Shown piece by piece: positions 1 to 6,544 of a stretch of DNA of 6,544 nt. Source of the stretch: Clostridiales bacterium (GTDB lineage: Bacteria > Bacillota > Clostridia > Oscillospirales > CAG-382); assembly GCA_004553575.1 (NCBI GenBank), contig SFLA01000060.1, positions 1 through 6,544 of the forward strand, read 5' to 3'. The translations under genes were made by a program, and so were the position numbers. Position 1 is the stretch's first letter. Every line of letters begins with the position of its first letter. The notes below the pieces were generated by a model that was given only the letters and a program-made list of their open reading frames with translations, did not search any database and was not told the origin of the DNA.

Positions 1-3000
1 GAGGCGCCTGCAAATACTGCCCAGTGGACGTATACAAATGCCAATAAATTCCGGAATGTCAGCAACACCGGCAAATATTTGCGTGGCAAGAAAGATGCTG
101 GTGACTCTTTAACTACAACAAATGACTCCGGTGACAGTCGAACAACATGGCGGTATAACGCAGATTACGGTCTGTATGAAACCTCTAAGAACCGTTATAT
201 CAGCTCTTCTTTCACGATGTTAAGTTCCGGTTCCTCAACCAACCGCGTTTATATCTACGAAGAAACCACTTTACAGACTTCCGCCGAATATGCAAAGCTT
301 ACGGGTCCTCTGGAATATACGGTAGTTCCCGGAACCTCTGCGGCGGATGCTCTTGCGGCGGTAAAAGACGGAATCGATGTGGTCATTTCGCAGGATAAGA
401 GCATCGAAACAACACTTGCGGACGACAATGCGAATATCACATGGACGCTGGATTCCGTCTATAACGGAGAACCCGGCGAATACTCCGTAACTGTTCGCTA
501 TAAGAACATAATTATCGGCACCGCAAAGGTCACCGTTCCGGAACTGACGATTGACCATATCGAAATCTCTCCGATGGAAGGTACAGTCAAAACCGGAGCC
601 TCCAATTATGCAAAGACCGGCTCCAAGCTTACCGTTACCTATTCCGACGGAAGCACCAGAACGGTGGATGTTACCCTCGGTATGCTTTCCGGGGACTTCA
701 ATAAAAACACCGTGGGCGATTACACCGGGTTAACGGTTACATACGGCGGTAAGACCGTAACCGGATATACCCTGCATGTTACGCCGAAATCCGGAAACAA
801 CTATCCCGAGTACCCCCATGAAGGCGCTGTCCGCGTGGGCAAAACCGCCGAGGGCATCGACTTCCAGTCCAGCGGCATTGCGAGAGTCGAGCTCACCGCC
901 ACCGGCGTTCCCGTTAAAAAGGGCGCGGACGTAATAATTATGGTGGATACTTCTTCCTCTATGAACAATACAACGTCCGGCAGCAGTAAGAGCAGAATCG
1001 AGGTACTGCGCGAATCGCTGACCGCTCTTGTGACACAGCTCCAGGCAGTTGGAGCTGACGGCGAAGCACAGGATATCCGTATAGCGATAGCGGACTTCAA
1101 CGGTTATGTAACTAGCGGAGCGGATAATTTACAATATCGTCTTAAATCAGTTGACCATTTAAATGGTACTTCGACTCGCAATGGCACAAATGATGCTCTG
1201 GTCTATACCGGGTCCGCGCAACTGAACGCCGATGCCTTTGTGACAGCAGCTCAGGCCGCGTCTGTGATTAGCAGCATTAATACAAGCAGCGGCACAAACT
1301 ACGACTACGCTTTTGATGCGGTTTATCAGCTTGGCGAAGCGATTCTGAAACAGAATGCGCAAAACGGGGAAGAGCGGGATCTGTTTGTCATCTTCATGTC
1401 CGACGGCGCGCCGTTCCAGTACAACTATTTCAGTTCCCAGTCTGATGCGGAAAACTGGAACAACTGGCTGCAGGGTACCGTAACAGATAATATGTGGGAT
1501 ACTAACGCCCATAATTATTTCTATAACGGTTCCGGCAACAAACACCGCATGGCGGAAGCCATCAAGGGAGATCCCAATGCGATGTATACAGTGATCCGCA
1601 AGGATTCCACGGACAATTACGGCGGACAGCAGTATATGACGCAGCTTCCGGGTCTGGGCGCTACCATGTATTCCATCGGCTTCTGCCTGGAGCAGGATAA
1701 CCGGATTACGGTTGCCAGCATGGAATACGTGCTGAAGAACATCTCCTCCGATCCTACGAAGTTCTATTATAAAGTTAACACGGCGGATGAATTAAACAGT
1801 GCGTTTTCTTCCATTGGCAATGAGATTGCTTACGCTGCGACCAATGCCCGCTTCGTGGACACCATGGGCTCAGACTTTGATCTGCAGATGGCATCCTCGA
1901 CCTATACGTTGAGTGATGGTAAAACAACAAAAACCATTACGCCGGAGATCACCGTACGGGCCTATGACATCTATACAAAGGCCGACGGCGTCGCGGAATC
2001 CGAAATAGGCAAGCGGAAGGGAACTTTCACCGTGCTGGAGACGGTGACGTTCAACGCAGACGGAACCGAGGCCTATTCCGATAAGAAGAGCGGCAACATT
2101 CTCGTTGACGGCGTGATATGCGCCAATACCTTCTGGTATAATACCACCGGCAGTACGGTTTCCATTGATACCAACGGAGATGGAACGAATGATTATAATC
2201 TTGCGCCGGAGACCTTCTACTGGAAGATGGGTACCGTCAACCAGACGGAGCTTGCGCTGAGCTACTATGTCTATCTCACCGGTTCTAAGGAAGGCACAAG
2301 AGAGGCCGGCTCTTATCCGACCAACGAGAGCGCCGCATTGCACTACACCAACTGGCTGGGCAACGAAGCGAAAAAGGACACCGTATCCCCGGTCCTTGCA
2401 TGGAAGAGCGCCAACGTAAGCTATGCCTTCTATCTTGTGAATGAAAACGGCGAGATCATCGTAAACAAGTCCACCGGCGCCACCGGCTCCTTTGCCAATA
2501 AGGTTGCCGTGACCAACCCTGTCGTTTACAGCGAAGTGCTTCTGAACAGCGGGATGAAAGTACAGGCCGATATTGCTGCGTCCGGTGTTTTGCCGGAAGG
2601 CTACAGCCTGTACGACCCCGCTTCCGCTTACAGAGTATGGATCAACTCCAACAGCACCGGCGGCTGGACGATAACAAAGGGTGAGAGCACCGTACTTACG
2701 ACTTATGTCACCGAGTACGGCGGCGACCCCACCACCGAAACAAGCACGGATAATCTCAGCTACGATTACACTCATACGGTTGTCTGGTTTGCCGTTGTCT
2801 ACACCGTTAAGGCTGTTCCGGATGCGGTCGTTATCGATTACGGCCTGCCGGTTGATATCCATGTGCTTAAGAACGATATGTTCTATGACAAGGGTACGCT
2901 GCAGTATGTCGGCATCGAAAAAACGGACGGTGCCGTAAACGGCGATGCAGTTGCGGCGTTTAAAACCACCGAATTTACCGGCGCGCACGGTACGGCGACG

Positions 3001-4653
3001 GTGATCGCGAATGCGTCCGCACCGGAGGACAGTGTAATACGCTACACGCCTTCCGATATGCAGATGAAAAATGCGGAGAAGTTCTCTTATGCCGTGTATT
3101 ACGGCGGCAGCGAGAACAGCGGTTATTATTACGGAACCGTAACCGTTATCCCTGCGACTGCCGTTTACTACGAGGACAGCTTCGTAACCTTCACCAATGC
3201 GAAGAATACTTCCGAGGGCGATACGATCGGCGTATGGACCGTAGACGGAACGGAGCAGAAAGGCGCGGTGCAGGATGAGGACCGCCCGGGCAGCTCCAGT
3301 CTGAGCGCGATTGACGCCAATAACCTCTACGGTTACGACAGCCACTATACGGGCTTTACCAGATACAGCCTGGGCTCCGCCCACAAGGTTACCGTGGACG
3401 CCCCGGCCGGCTCAAAGTCCAACGCCCCGGAGGCAAAATTTACCTTCACCGGCACGGGCTTTGATATCATCTCCCTTACCAATAGCGATTCAGGTACGAT
3501 TACGGTCACGGTAACGGATAAGAACACCAAAAAAGTTACGAGGTATTCCGTAGACACCTACTATGGCTACACGTACAATGAAACCGACGGTTGGGTTGTC
3601 GATAAGAATGCAGAGGATACGATCTGGCAGGTGCCGGTCATCAAGGCGGAAGGTCTTGACTACGGAACCTATGAGGTTATAATTCAGGTAGCCTATCTCA
3701 ACATACTGGATCATCAGGGAGACGGAAGCTATAGCTTCTGGCTGGACGCTGTACGCATTTATGACCCTGCGAAGAATGATACCACGGCGAACAATGCCCA
3801 TAAGCAGGATGATGAGTACGCACCCCTGTATGTGACCCTGCGCGATCTGTTGGTTGGGGAACAGAAAGCACTGAATGTGACAGGCCAGGCATCTGGTGTT
3901 GTGTTCATCGACGGCAAGGACAACACAAGCAATATCACGGATTACGCAAACCCCGGTCCCAACAATGAGACCTATCTGGCATACGGTCAGGGCGTTTCCT
4001 TCAAGCTTACTGCGGATAAGAAGCCCGAGAGCGTGCAGATCGGAGTCAAGCTTGCCTACGGCGACGCAGCCACCCTTAAGTTGGGAGAAAAGGACTTCCG
4101 GACCGTTACGACGGCGACGGATATGTATTACAGGCTGGACGGTCTGAGCTGGACATTGAACGGAGTTACCGGTAAGTACGAAACCGGTATAATCACTCTG
4201 TCCAACAGTACCGAGCGCGCGGTGATTTCCGTTACCAACCTTAAGTTCACTTCATCCGACAGCGAGCCGTTAGTAAAAGTGTTAATTGACGAGGAGACGA
4301 TTGAAGACGCTCCCATGTTGATGCGTGCCCTGTACCGACAGGAGGAAGCGGTAACGGTATTTGAACCGGAATACTTCTCTGCCGTCTGGAAGGCAGGACG
4401 TGCCAAGAAGTGGTCTTTACTGATGGTTACGACGTCCGAGGATGTTGATTCGATAACCGTAAACGGCACCGTGATTACGGAATACATTCGGATTCGCGAA
4501 TTCAACTTCAGGAATCCGGCAACCTACAAGCGTGTATGGATCTACAAAACGAAGATAAATACCGCCGGAACGTATACGTTTGATGTTATCGCATACAGTG
4601 AAGACGGAATCGCAGCCGCGCCGGAAGAAACGGTTGTTACTGTAAGAAAGTAA
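1..4653 (+). CDS. Giant multi-domain vWA surface protein, 5'-truncated
   Basis: The frame is open from base 1 and reads sensibly there (EAPANTAQWTYTNANKFRNV), so the gene starts upstream; a TTG at 79 is not a credible start. 1550 residues are visible, numbered here from base 1. Regions: 1-95, aromatic-rich repeats (WTY, GKYLRG, WRY, NRYIS, VYIYEE); about 100-180 and 181-263, Ig-like beta domains; about 305-612, vWA domain with MIDAS residues D316-x-S318-x-S320 (VDTSSSM), T432 (SGTNYD) and D468 (FMSDGAP); 613-937, beta-rich pilin-like region with a DxNxDGxxD calcium-type loop at 723-731; 938-1052, cadherin/VCBS-like (DIHVLKND); about 1055-1257 and 1271-1425, galactose-binding or CBM-like beta-sandwiches (FTFTGTGFDI, FWLDAVRIYD); about 1465-1550, Ig-like C-terminal domain. 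No LPXTG, hydrophobic tail or charged anchor ends the protein. It is probably secreted or cell-surface, binding a protein or glycan ligand. Domain families are assigned by eye; vWA is secure. Tandem TAA stops end the gene. Confidence 0.9.
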   Translation, partial: EAPANTAQWTYTNANKFRNVSNTGKYLRGKKDAGDSLTTTNDSGDSRTTWRYNADYGLYETSKNRYISSSFTMLSSGSSTNRVYIYEETTLQTSAEYAKLTGPLEYTVVPGTSAADALAAVKDGIDVVISQDKSIETTLADDNANITWTLDSVYNGEPGEYSVTVRYKNIIIGTAKVTVPELTIDHIEISPMEGTVKTGASNYAKTGSKLTVTYSDGSTRTVDVTLGMLSGDFNKNTVGDYTGLTVTYGGKTVTGYTLHVTPKSGNNYPEYPHEGAVRVGKTAEGIDFQSSGIARVELTATGVPVKKGADVIIMVDTSSSMNNTTSGSSKSRIEVLRESLTALVTQLQAVGADGEAQDIRIAIADFNGYVTSGADNLQYRLKSVDHLNGTSTRNGTNDALVYTGSAQLNADAFVTAAQAASVISSINTSSGTNYDYAFDAVYQLGEAILKQNAQNGEERDLFVIFMSDGAPFQYNYFSSQSDAENWNNWLQGTVTDNMWDTNAHNYFYNGSGNKHRMAEAIKGDPNAMYTVIRKDSTDNYGGQQYMTQLPGLGATMYSIGFCLEQDNRITVASMEYVLKNISSDPTKFYYKVNTADELNSAFSSIGNEIAYAATNARFVDTMGSDFDLQMASSTYTLSDGKTTKTITPEITVRAYDIYTKADGVAESEIGKRKGTFTVLETVTFNADGTEAYSDKKSGNILVDGVICANTFWYNTTGSTVSIDTNGDGTNDYNLAPETFYWKMGTVNQTELALSYYVYLTGSKEGTREAGSYPTNESAALHYTNWLGNEAKKDTVSPVLAWKSANVSYAFYLVNENGEIIVNKSTGATGSFANKVAVTNPVVYSEVLLNSGMKVQADIAASGVLPEGYSLYDPASAYRVWINSNSTGGWTITKGESTVLTTYVTEYGGDPTTETSTDNLSYDYTHTVVWFAVVYTVKAVPDAVVIDYGLPVDIHVLKNDMFYDKGTLQYVGIEKTDGAVNGDAVAAFKTTEFTGAHGTATVIANASAPEDSVIRYTPSDMQMKNAEKFSYAVYYGGSENSGYYYGTVTVIPATAVYYEDSFVTFTNAKNTSEGDTIGVWTVDGTEQKGAVQDEDRPGSSSLSAIDANNLYGYDSHYTGFTRYSLGSAHKVTVDAPAGSKSNAPEAKFTFTGTGFDIISLTNSDSGTITVTVTDKNTKKVTRYSVDTYYGYTYNETDGWVVDKNAEDTIWQVPVIKAEGLDYGTYEVIIQVAYLNILDHQGDGSYSFWLDAVRIYDPAKNDTTANNAHKQDDEYAPLYVTLRDLLVGEQKALNVTGQASGVVFIDGKDNTSNITDYANPGPNNETYLAYGQGVSFKLTADKKPESVQIGVKLAYGDAATLKLGEKDFRTVTTATDMYYRLDGLSWTLNGVTGKYETGIITLSNSTERAVISVTNLKFTSSDSEPLVKVLIDEETIEDAPMLMRALYRQEEAVTVFEPEYFSAVWKAGRAKKWSLLMVTTSEDVDSITVNGTVITEYIRIREFNFRNPATYKRVWIYKTKINTAGTYTFDVIAYSEDGIAAAPEETVVTVRK

Positions 4654-4659
4654 TAAGAG

Positions 4660-4666
4660 AAAGGAG
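4660..4666 (+). promoter_or_regulatory. Ribosome binding site of the small peptide gene
   Basis: AAAGGAG lies nine bases before the ATG at 4676 and directly after the tandem stop codons of the surface protein. It is a strong Shine-Dalgarno match and fixes the start of the peptide gene. No terminator or promoter-like sequence separates the two genes, so the peptide is probably co-transcribed with the surface protein. Confidence 0.85.
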
Positions 4667-4675
4667 AATTTCACT

Positions 4676-4930
4676 ATGGAAAACAATCTCGTGAAGAGAA
4701 AATCATATTCAAAGCCTTGTGTTGAATTCGTTAATTTCTCTTTGTCAGGCAGTATAGCGGCAGTGTGCAGATATGCGGGAACCAACACGGACGGAAATAC
4801 CTGCGGATATTTTAATGATAATGGCTGGATTGTTTTTTCGACGAATCCGGGTGTTTGTGATATCGATCTTGAAGATCCGATTTTCTGCTACCACGTTCCT
4901 ACGGAAGATACCAGCGTTTTCTCTTCCTGA
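4676..4930 (+). CDS. Small Cys-containing peptide, RiPP-precursor-like
   Basis: Encodes 84 residues behind a strong ribosome binding site, 22 bases after the surface protein. The N-terminal part is basic (KRKSYSK) and carries the pattern Y11-x-K13-P14 ... F21-S-L-S ... I27-A-A-x-C31, which from memory resembles leaders of small clostridial peptides often annotated as hypothetical or RiPP-like. The remainder, about 31-84, is rich in Gly, Asn, Asp and aromatics, has cysteines at 31, 43, 61 and 71 (plus C15 in the leader), and ends TSVFSS. There is no hydrophobic signal sequence, which fits a leader-guided modified peptide better than a Sec-secreted one. A GC-rich hairpin follows, and an HPrK-like kinase gene lies two genes downstream. 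The product and its modification are unknown. Alternatives are a small cytoplasmic Cys-containing protein, for example a metal-binding one. That the gene is real is likely; the precursor role is an inference. Confidence 0.75.
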   Translation: MENNLVKRKSYSKPCVEFVNFSLSGSIAAVCRYAGTNTDGNTCGYFNDNGWIVFSTNPGVCDIDLEDPIFCYHVPTEDTSVFSS

Positions 4931-4958
4931 TGAAGGAATAACTCGGCTTTTTGCGAAT

Positions 4959-4982
4959 GCCCGCCCGCAAATGCGGGCGGGC
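4959..4982 (+). terminator. GC-rich hairpin, probable attenuating terminator
   Basis: Two perfectly complementary 11-base arms (GCCCGCCCGCA and TGCGGGCGGGC) are separated by two bases; the hairpin would form with about a 10 bp stem and a four-base AAAT loop. Downstream is only a short, displaced T run (TTTTCT at 4988-4993, five bases after the stem), so it looks like a leaky rho-independent terminator. On the opposite strand the stem is not followed by a T tract, so it acts in the plus direction. It begins 28 bases after the peptide stop and probably lowers readthrough into the membrane protein and kinase genes relative to the peptide. Confidence 0.7.
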
Positions 4983-5017
4983 ACGGCTTTTCTGATCCCG
5001 GAATGATTCGGAAATAC

Positions 5018-5022
5018 GGAGG
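5018..5022 (+). promoter_or_regulatory. Ribosome binding site of the membrane-anchored protein gene
   Basis: GGAGG lies five bases before the ATG at 5028. A second in-frame ATG at 5040 (residue Met5) would leave 17 bases, too far, so 5028 is the better start. The bases between the hairpin and this site show no convincing -35/-10 pair, which suggests readthrough rather than a new promoter. Confidence 0.8.
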
Positions 5023-5027
5023 AAATT

Positions 5028-5756
5028 ATGAGACGGCAAATGAAGAGGATAATCTTAATTGCTGTGACGATTCTTGCCGTCACGGCGGTTATATTAACAG
5101 TGTGTCTGCTGAGGTCCCGAACGGATAATACCGAAAACTCCGCTTCGGACAGTCCCTCCGAAGATGATAAGCAGCAGGTGGAACTGTCGGAAGAAACGAT
5201 AGCTCTCGGCTCCGGGTTGATTCTCACGAAGCTGTCGGAGGTCACCGGAAATTTTCCGGAGGACGGCAAAGATGAATTTACGGAGAGCATGTTATCCGCA
5301 ACCTTCTTCAATGACGGGGACCGCACCATCCAGTATGCATCCGTTAAGGTTACTGTCGGCGAGCAACAGTATTCCTTCATTCTTTCCACACTTCCGGCCG
5401 GAAAAACGGTTCGGGTATTTGAAGCGGATAAAAAAGAATGGGAAGAAGCATCGGGAACCGTCTCCGCGGAAATCGAATCGTTTGCATATTTTCAGGAAGA
5501 GCCGTCAGTGTATGAGGACGAGCTTGAAATAACGGTTTCCGACGGATTTATAACCGTTAAGAATATTTCCGGAACGGATATCAATAAAGAGATTTCCGTA
5601 TTCTACAAAACCGTATCCGGGGATACTTTTGTCGGCGGAATCACATACCGGTTCAGGGTTCCTGCAGGTCTGGCCGCGGGAGCAGAATACAAAGGCAACG
5701 CAATACATGCTTCCGGGAAATGGTCGAAAGTGATGTTTGTAACGTATGGTAAGTGA
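5028..5756 (+). CDS. Membrane-anchored extracytoplasmic beta-rich protein
   Basis: Encodes 242 residues. A basic start (MRRQMKR) is followed by one hydrophobic segment, about residues 8-28, and then an acidic, Ser/Asp/Glu-rich linker to about residue 58, as in an N-terminally anchored protein facing outside. Cys26 in LTVC lacks a small residue just before it, so it is a poor lipobox and I favour an uncleaved anchor over a lipoprotein. The rest looks like two beta-sandwich units: about 60-140 (ATFFNDGDRTIQYASVKVTV, then a turn TLPAGKTVRVFE) and about 160-242 (ITVSDGFITVKNISG, then YRFRVPAGLAAGAEYKG). The pattern 'new strand, N-D/N-I-S-G, strand, then P-A-G-x' resembles the FxLYD-type sandwich found in many Firmicutes lipoproteins and membrane proteins; this is a fold-level resemblance only. 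Its stop lies inside the next gene (11-base overlap), so the two are translationally coupled. It may be a helper or receptor for the peptide or the surface protein; the function is unknown. Confidence 0.85.
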   Translation: MRRQMKRIILIAVTILAVTAVILTVCLLRSRTDNTENSASDSPSEDDKQQVELSEETIALGSGLILTKLSEVTGNFPEDGKDEFTESMLSATFFNDGDRTIQYASVKVTVGEQQYSFILSTLPAGKTVRVFEADKKEWEEASGTVSAEIESFAYFQEEPSVYEDELEITVSDGFITVKNISGTDINKEISVFYKTVSGDTFVGGITYRFRVPAGLAAGAEYKGNAIHASGKWSKVMFVTYGK

Positions 5757-6504
5757 TAAAAAATATAAATTCGGAACGTCCGTGTTTCGTATCGTATCGC
5801 CTTGTCTCCTTAAAGAAAACGCCTCATATCGGTCTTTTCTTGCCGAAGATACGGTAAAAGAAGATTATTTATATGAGATTTGTCCGGTGCAGGCAAACAT
5901 TGAGTCTGAACGGATACCGTCTTTGCAGGTAAAACGGGACGGAAACCGTTTTAAAGTATCTGTTCGGGAGTCGCTGCTGCCGGAAATAACTGTCGCAAAC
6001 CTGTTCAGCGCAGCGGAGACGGCAAAGATTCTACCGGAACGGGATGAATTCGTTTTACACGCATCATATGTTTTTTATCGGGGTAAGGCCCTGCTTTTCT
6101 GCGCACCCAGCGGTACCGGGAAATCTACGCAGGCAAATTTCTGGAGCCAAGCCAGGAACGCAATCACGGTAAACGAAGACCGCGCTATTGTATTCCGGCA
6201 AAACGGTATGTATTACGCAGGCGGGTGCTGGGCAACCGGGAAATCCGGTACCTGCCGCAATATATCGGCACCTATACACAGAATTATTCTTCTGGAACAG
6301 GGCGCCGAAAACACTGTCGTCAGGTTATCTTTAGCGGAGAAAGTCAAAAGAATAACCGCCCAATGCAGTTTTGATTCAGGAGACATACAAATGCGGGAAA
6401 GAATTGTGTGCGACGTTCTTGATTTGGTTGAAGCAGTCTCTGTGATCGGTTACGCATGTGTGAATGATATCAGTGCGGTTGAAGAATTGGAGAAACACTT
6501 ATGA
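5746..6504 (+). CDS. HPr-kinase-like P-loop protein
   Basis: Encodes 252 residues. The start is set by an in-frame TAA at 5740-5742, immediately upstream of the ATG (one codon between), and overlaps the previous gene by 11 bases; no clear ribosome binding site is seen, which fits coupling. Residues 104-128 match the HPrK ATPase core: LHAS followed by a Walker A loop A120-PSGT-G125-K126-S127-T128. Then N143-E144-D145-R146 sits where HPrK has its acidic pair, and C161-W-A-T-G-K166 followed by N172-I-S-A-P-I and I-L-L-E-Q fits the 'P-W-x-G ... N-x-x-A-P-L ... F-L-E-Q' stretch of HPrK-like proteins in RiPP clusters. The N-terminal 100 residues are not a recognised HPrK N domain. Known relatives phosphorylate either HPr Ser46 or a RiPP precursor; the absence of an HPr gene and the nearby peptide make the second idea attractive, but it is unproven. 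It is cytoplasmic (no signal or membrane segment). Family placement is fairly sure; the substrate is inferred. Confidence 0.85.
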   Translation: MVSDKKYKFGTSVFRIVSPCLLKENASYRSFLAEDTVKEDYLYEICPVQANIESERIPSLQVKRDGNRFKVSVRESLLPEITVANLFSAAETAKILPERDEFVLHASYVFYRGKALLFCAPSGTGKSTQANFWSQARNAITVNEDRAIVFRQNGMYYAGGCWATGKSGTCRNISAPIHRIILLEQGAENTVVRLSLAEKVKRITAQCSFDSGDIQMRERIVCDVLDLVEAVSVIGYACVNDISAVEELEKHL

Positions 6505-6544
6505 CAAGTGACAAGCAGACCATGGGTTCCGCAGAGCCGGCATG
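6501..6544 (+). CDS. Start of a downstream gene, 3'-truncated
   Basis: The last codons of the kinase gene form an ATGA overlap, so a new frame opens at the ATG (6501) with a GGAG at 6489-6492 eight bases upstream. Only 14 residues are visible (MTSDKQTMGSAEPA) before the window ends, too few to name a family. A second in-frame ATG at 6522 is a weaker start. The overlap predicts coupled expression with the kinase. In comparable operons I would expect a PqqD-like, nucleotidyltransferase or peptidase gene here, but nothing in these residues shows it. Confidence 0.6.
   Translation, partial: MTSDKQTMGSAEPA

Noticed and set aside
1870..3384. A 504-residue reading frame on the minus strand
   Set aside because: It is fully antisense to clear vWA-protein coding sequence, has no recognisable domain or membrane pattern and an implausible composition rich in Arg, Gly, Val and Ile; a frame shadow of GC-patterned codons.
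79..4653. TTG at 79 as the true start of the surface protein
   Set aside because: The same frame is open back to base 1 and encodes a sequence that continues the aromatic-rich N-terminal pattern (WTY, FRNV, GKYLRG); no ribosome binding site precedes the TTG, so the gene simply starts upstream of the window.
4773..5006. A plus-strand 77-residue frame overlapping the peptide gene
   Set aside because: It has no ribosome binding site at its ATG, runs through the hairpin and lies in another frame from the leader-bearing peptide.
5005..5033. Promoter before the membrane-anchored protein gene
   Set aside because: I looked for -35 and -10 boxes in the short gap after the hairpin and saw no convincing pair with usual spacing.
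4745..5389. A 214-residue minus-strand frame spanning the peptide gene and hairpin
   Set aside because: It runs opposite to two plausible plus-strand genes with ribosome binding sites and crosses a hairpin; no family features are seen.
5746..6504. Canonical HPr kinase/phosphorylase (HprK)
   Set aside because: The N-terminal domain and the residues around the acidic pair differ from true HprK, and no hpr-like neighbour is present; HPrK-like is the honest level.
1..6544. CRISPR arrays, tRNA or rRNA genes, insertion sequences, attachment sites
   Set aside because: No repeat-spacer pattern, tRNA-like stem loop set, transposase or terminal inverted repeats were seen in the coding-dense window.

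Overview
The window is one co-directional, tightly packed plus-strand stretch that looks like a Gram-positive gut-type Clostridia (Lachnospiraceae or Oscillospiraceae style). The reasons are strong AGGAG-type ribosome binding sites, a giant multi-domain von Willebrand factor A (vWA) surface protein of the style common in those families, and a small peptide with a leader of the 'Y-x-K-P ... F-S-L-S-x-x-I-A-A-x-C' kind. This taxonomic placement is inferred from protein style and from memory, not from a search.

Layout: (1) bases 1-4653 hold the 3' part of a very large surface protein. Its reading frame is already open at base 1, so its true start and signal peptide lie upstream. It carries Ig-like domains, a vWA domain with an apparently complete metal site (MIDAS), pilin-like beta regions, a cadherin/VCBS-like module, two carbohydrate-binding-like beta-sandwich regions and a last Ig-like domain. 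No LPXTG-type sorting signal is visible at the C terminus. (2) Only 22 bases downstream is an 84-residue cysteine-containing peptide (4676-4930) that resembles a ribosomally made, post-translationally modified peptide (RiPP) precursor. (3) A perfect GC-rich hairpin (4959-4982) follows and probably attenuates transcription. (4) 5028-5756 encodes a membrane-anchored extracytoplasmic beta-rich protein. (5) 5746-6504, overlapping it by 11 bases, encodes an HPr-kinase-like P-loop protein. (6) A further gene begins at 6501 through an ATGA overlap and runs off the window.

Working model (inference): the surface protein and the small peptide are made abundantly. The genes beyond the hairpin, made at lower level, encode a membrane-attached helper and a cytoplasmic P-loop kinase-like enzyme acting on the peptide or on another partner. 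HPrK-like kinases that phosphorylate a RiPP precursor are known from lasso peptide clusters of the paeninodin type, where the target is the C-terminal serine. The peptide here ends in Ser-Ser, but no lasso cyclase or peptidase is visible, so that link is only an analogy. The combination of a vWA surface protein, a leader-bearing Cys peptide, an anchored beta-sandwich protein and an HPrK-like ATPase is the part of this window most likely to be an undescribed system.
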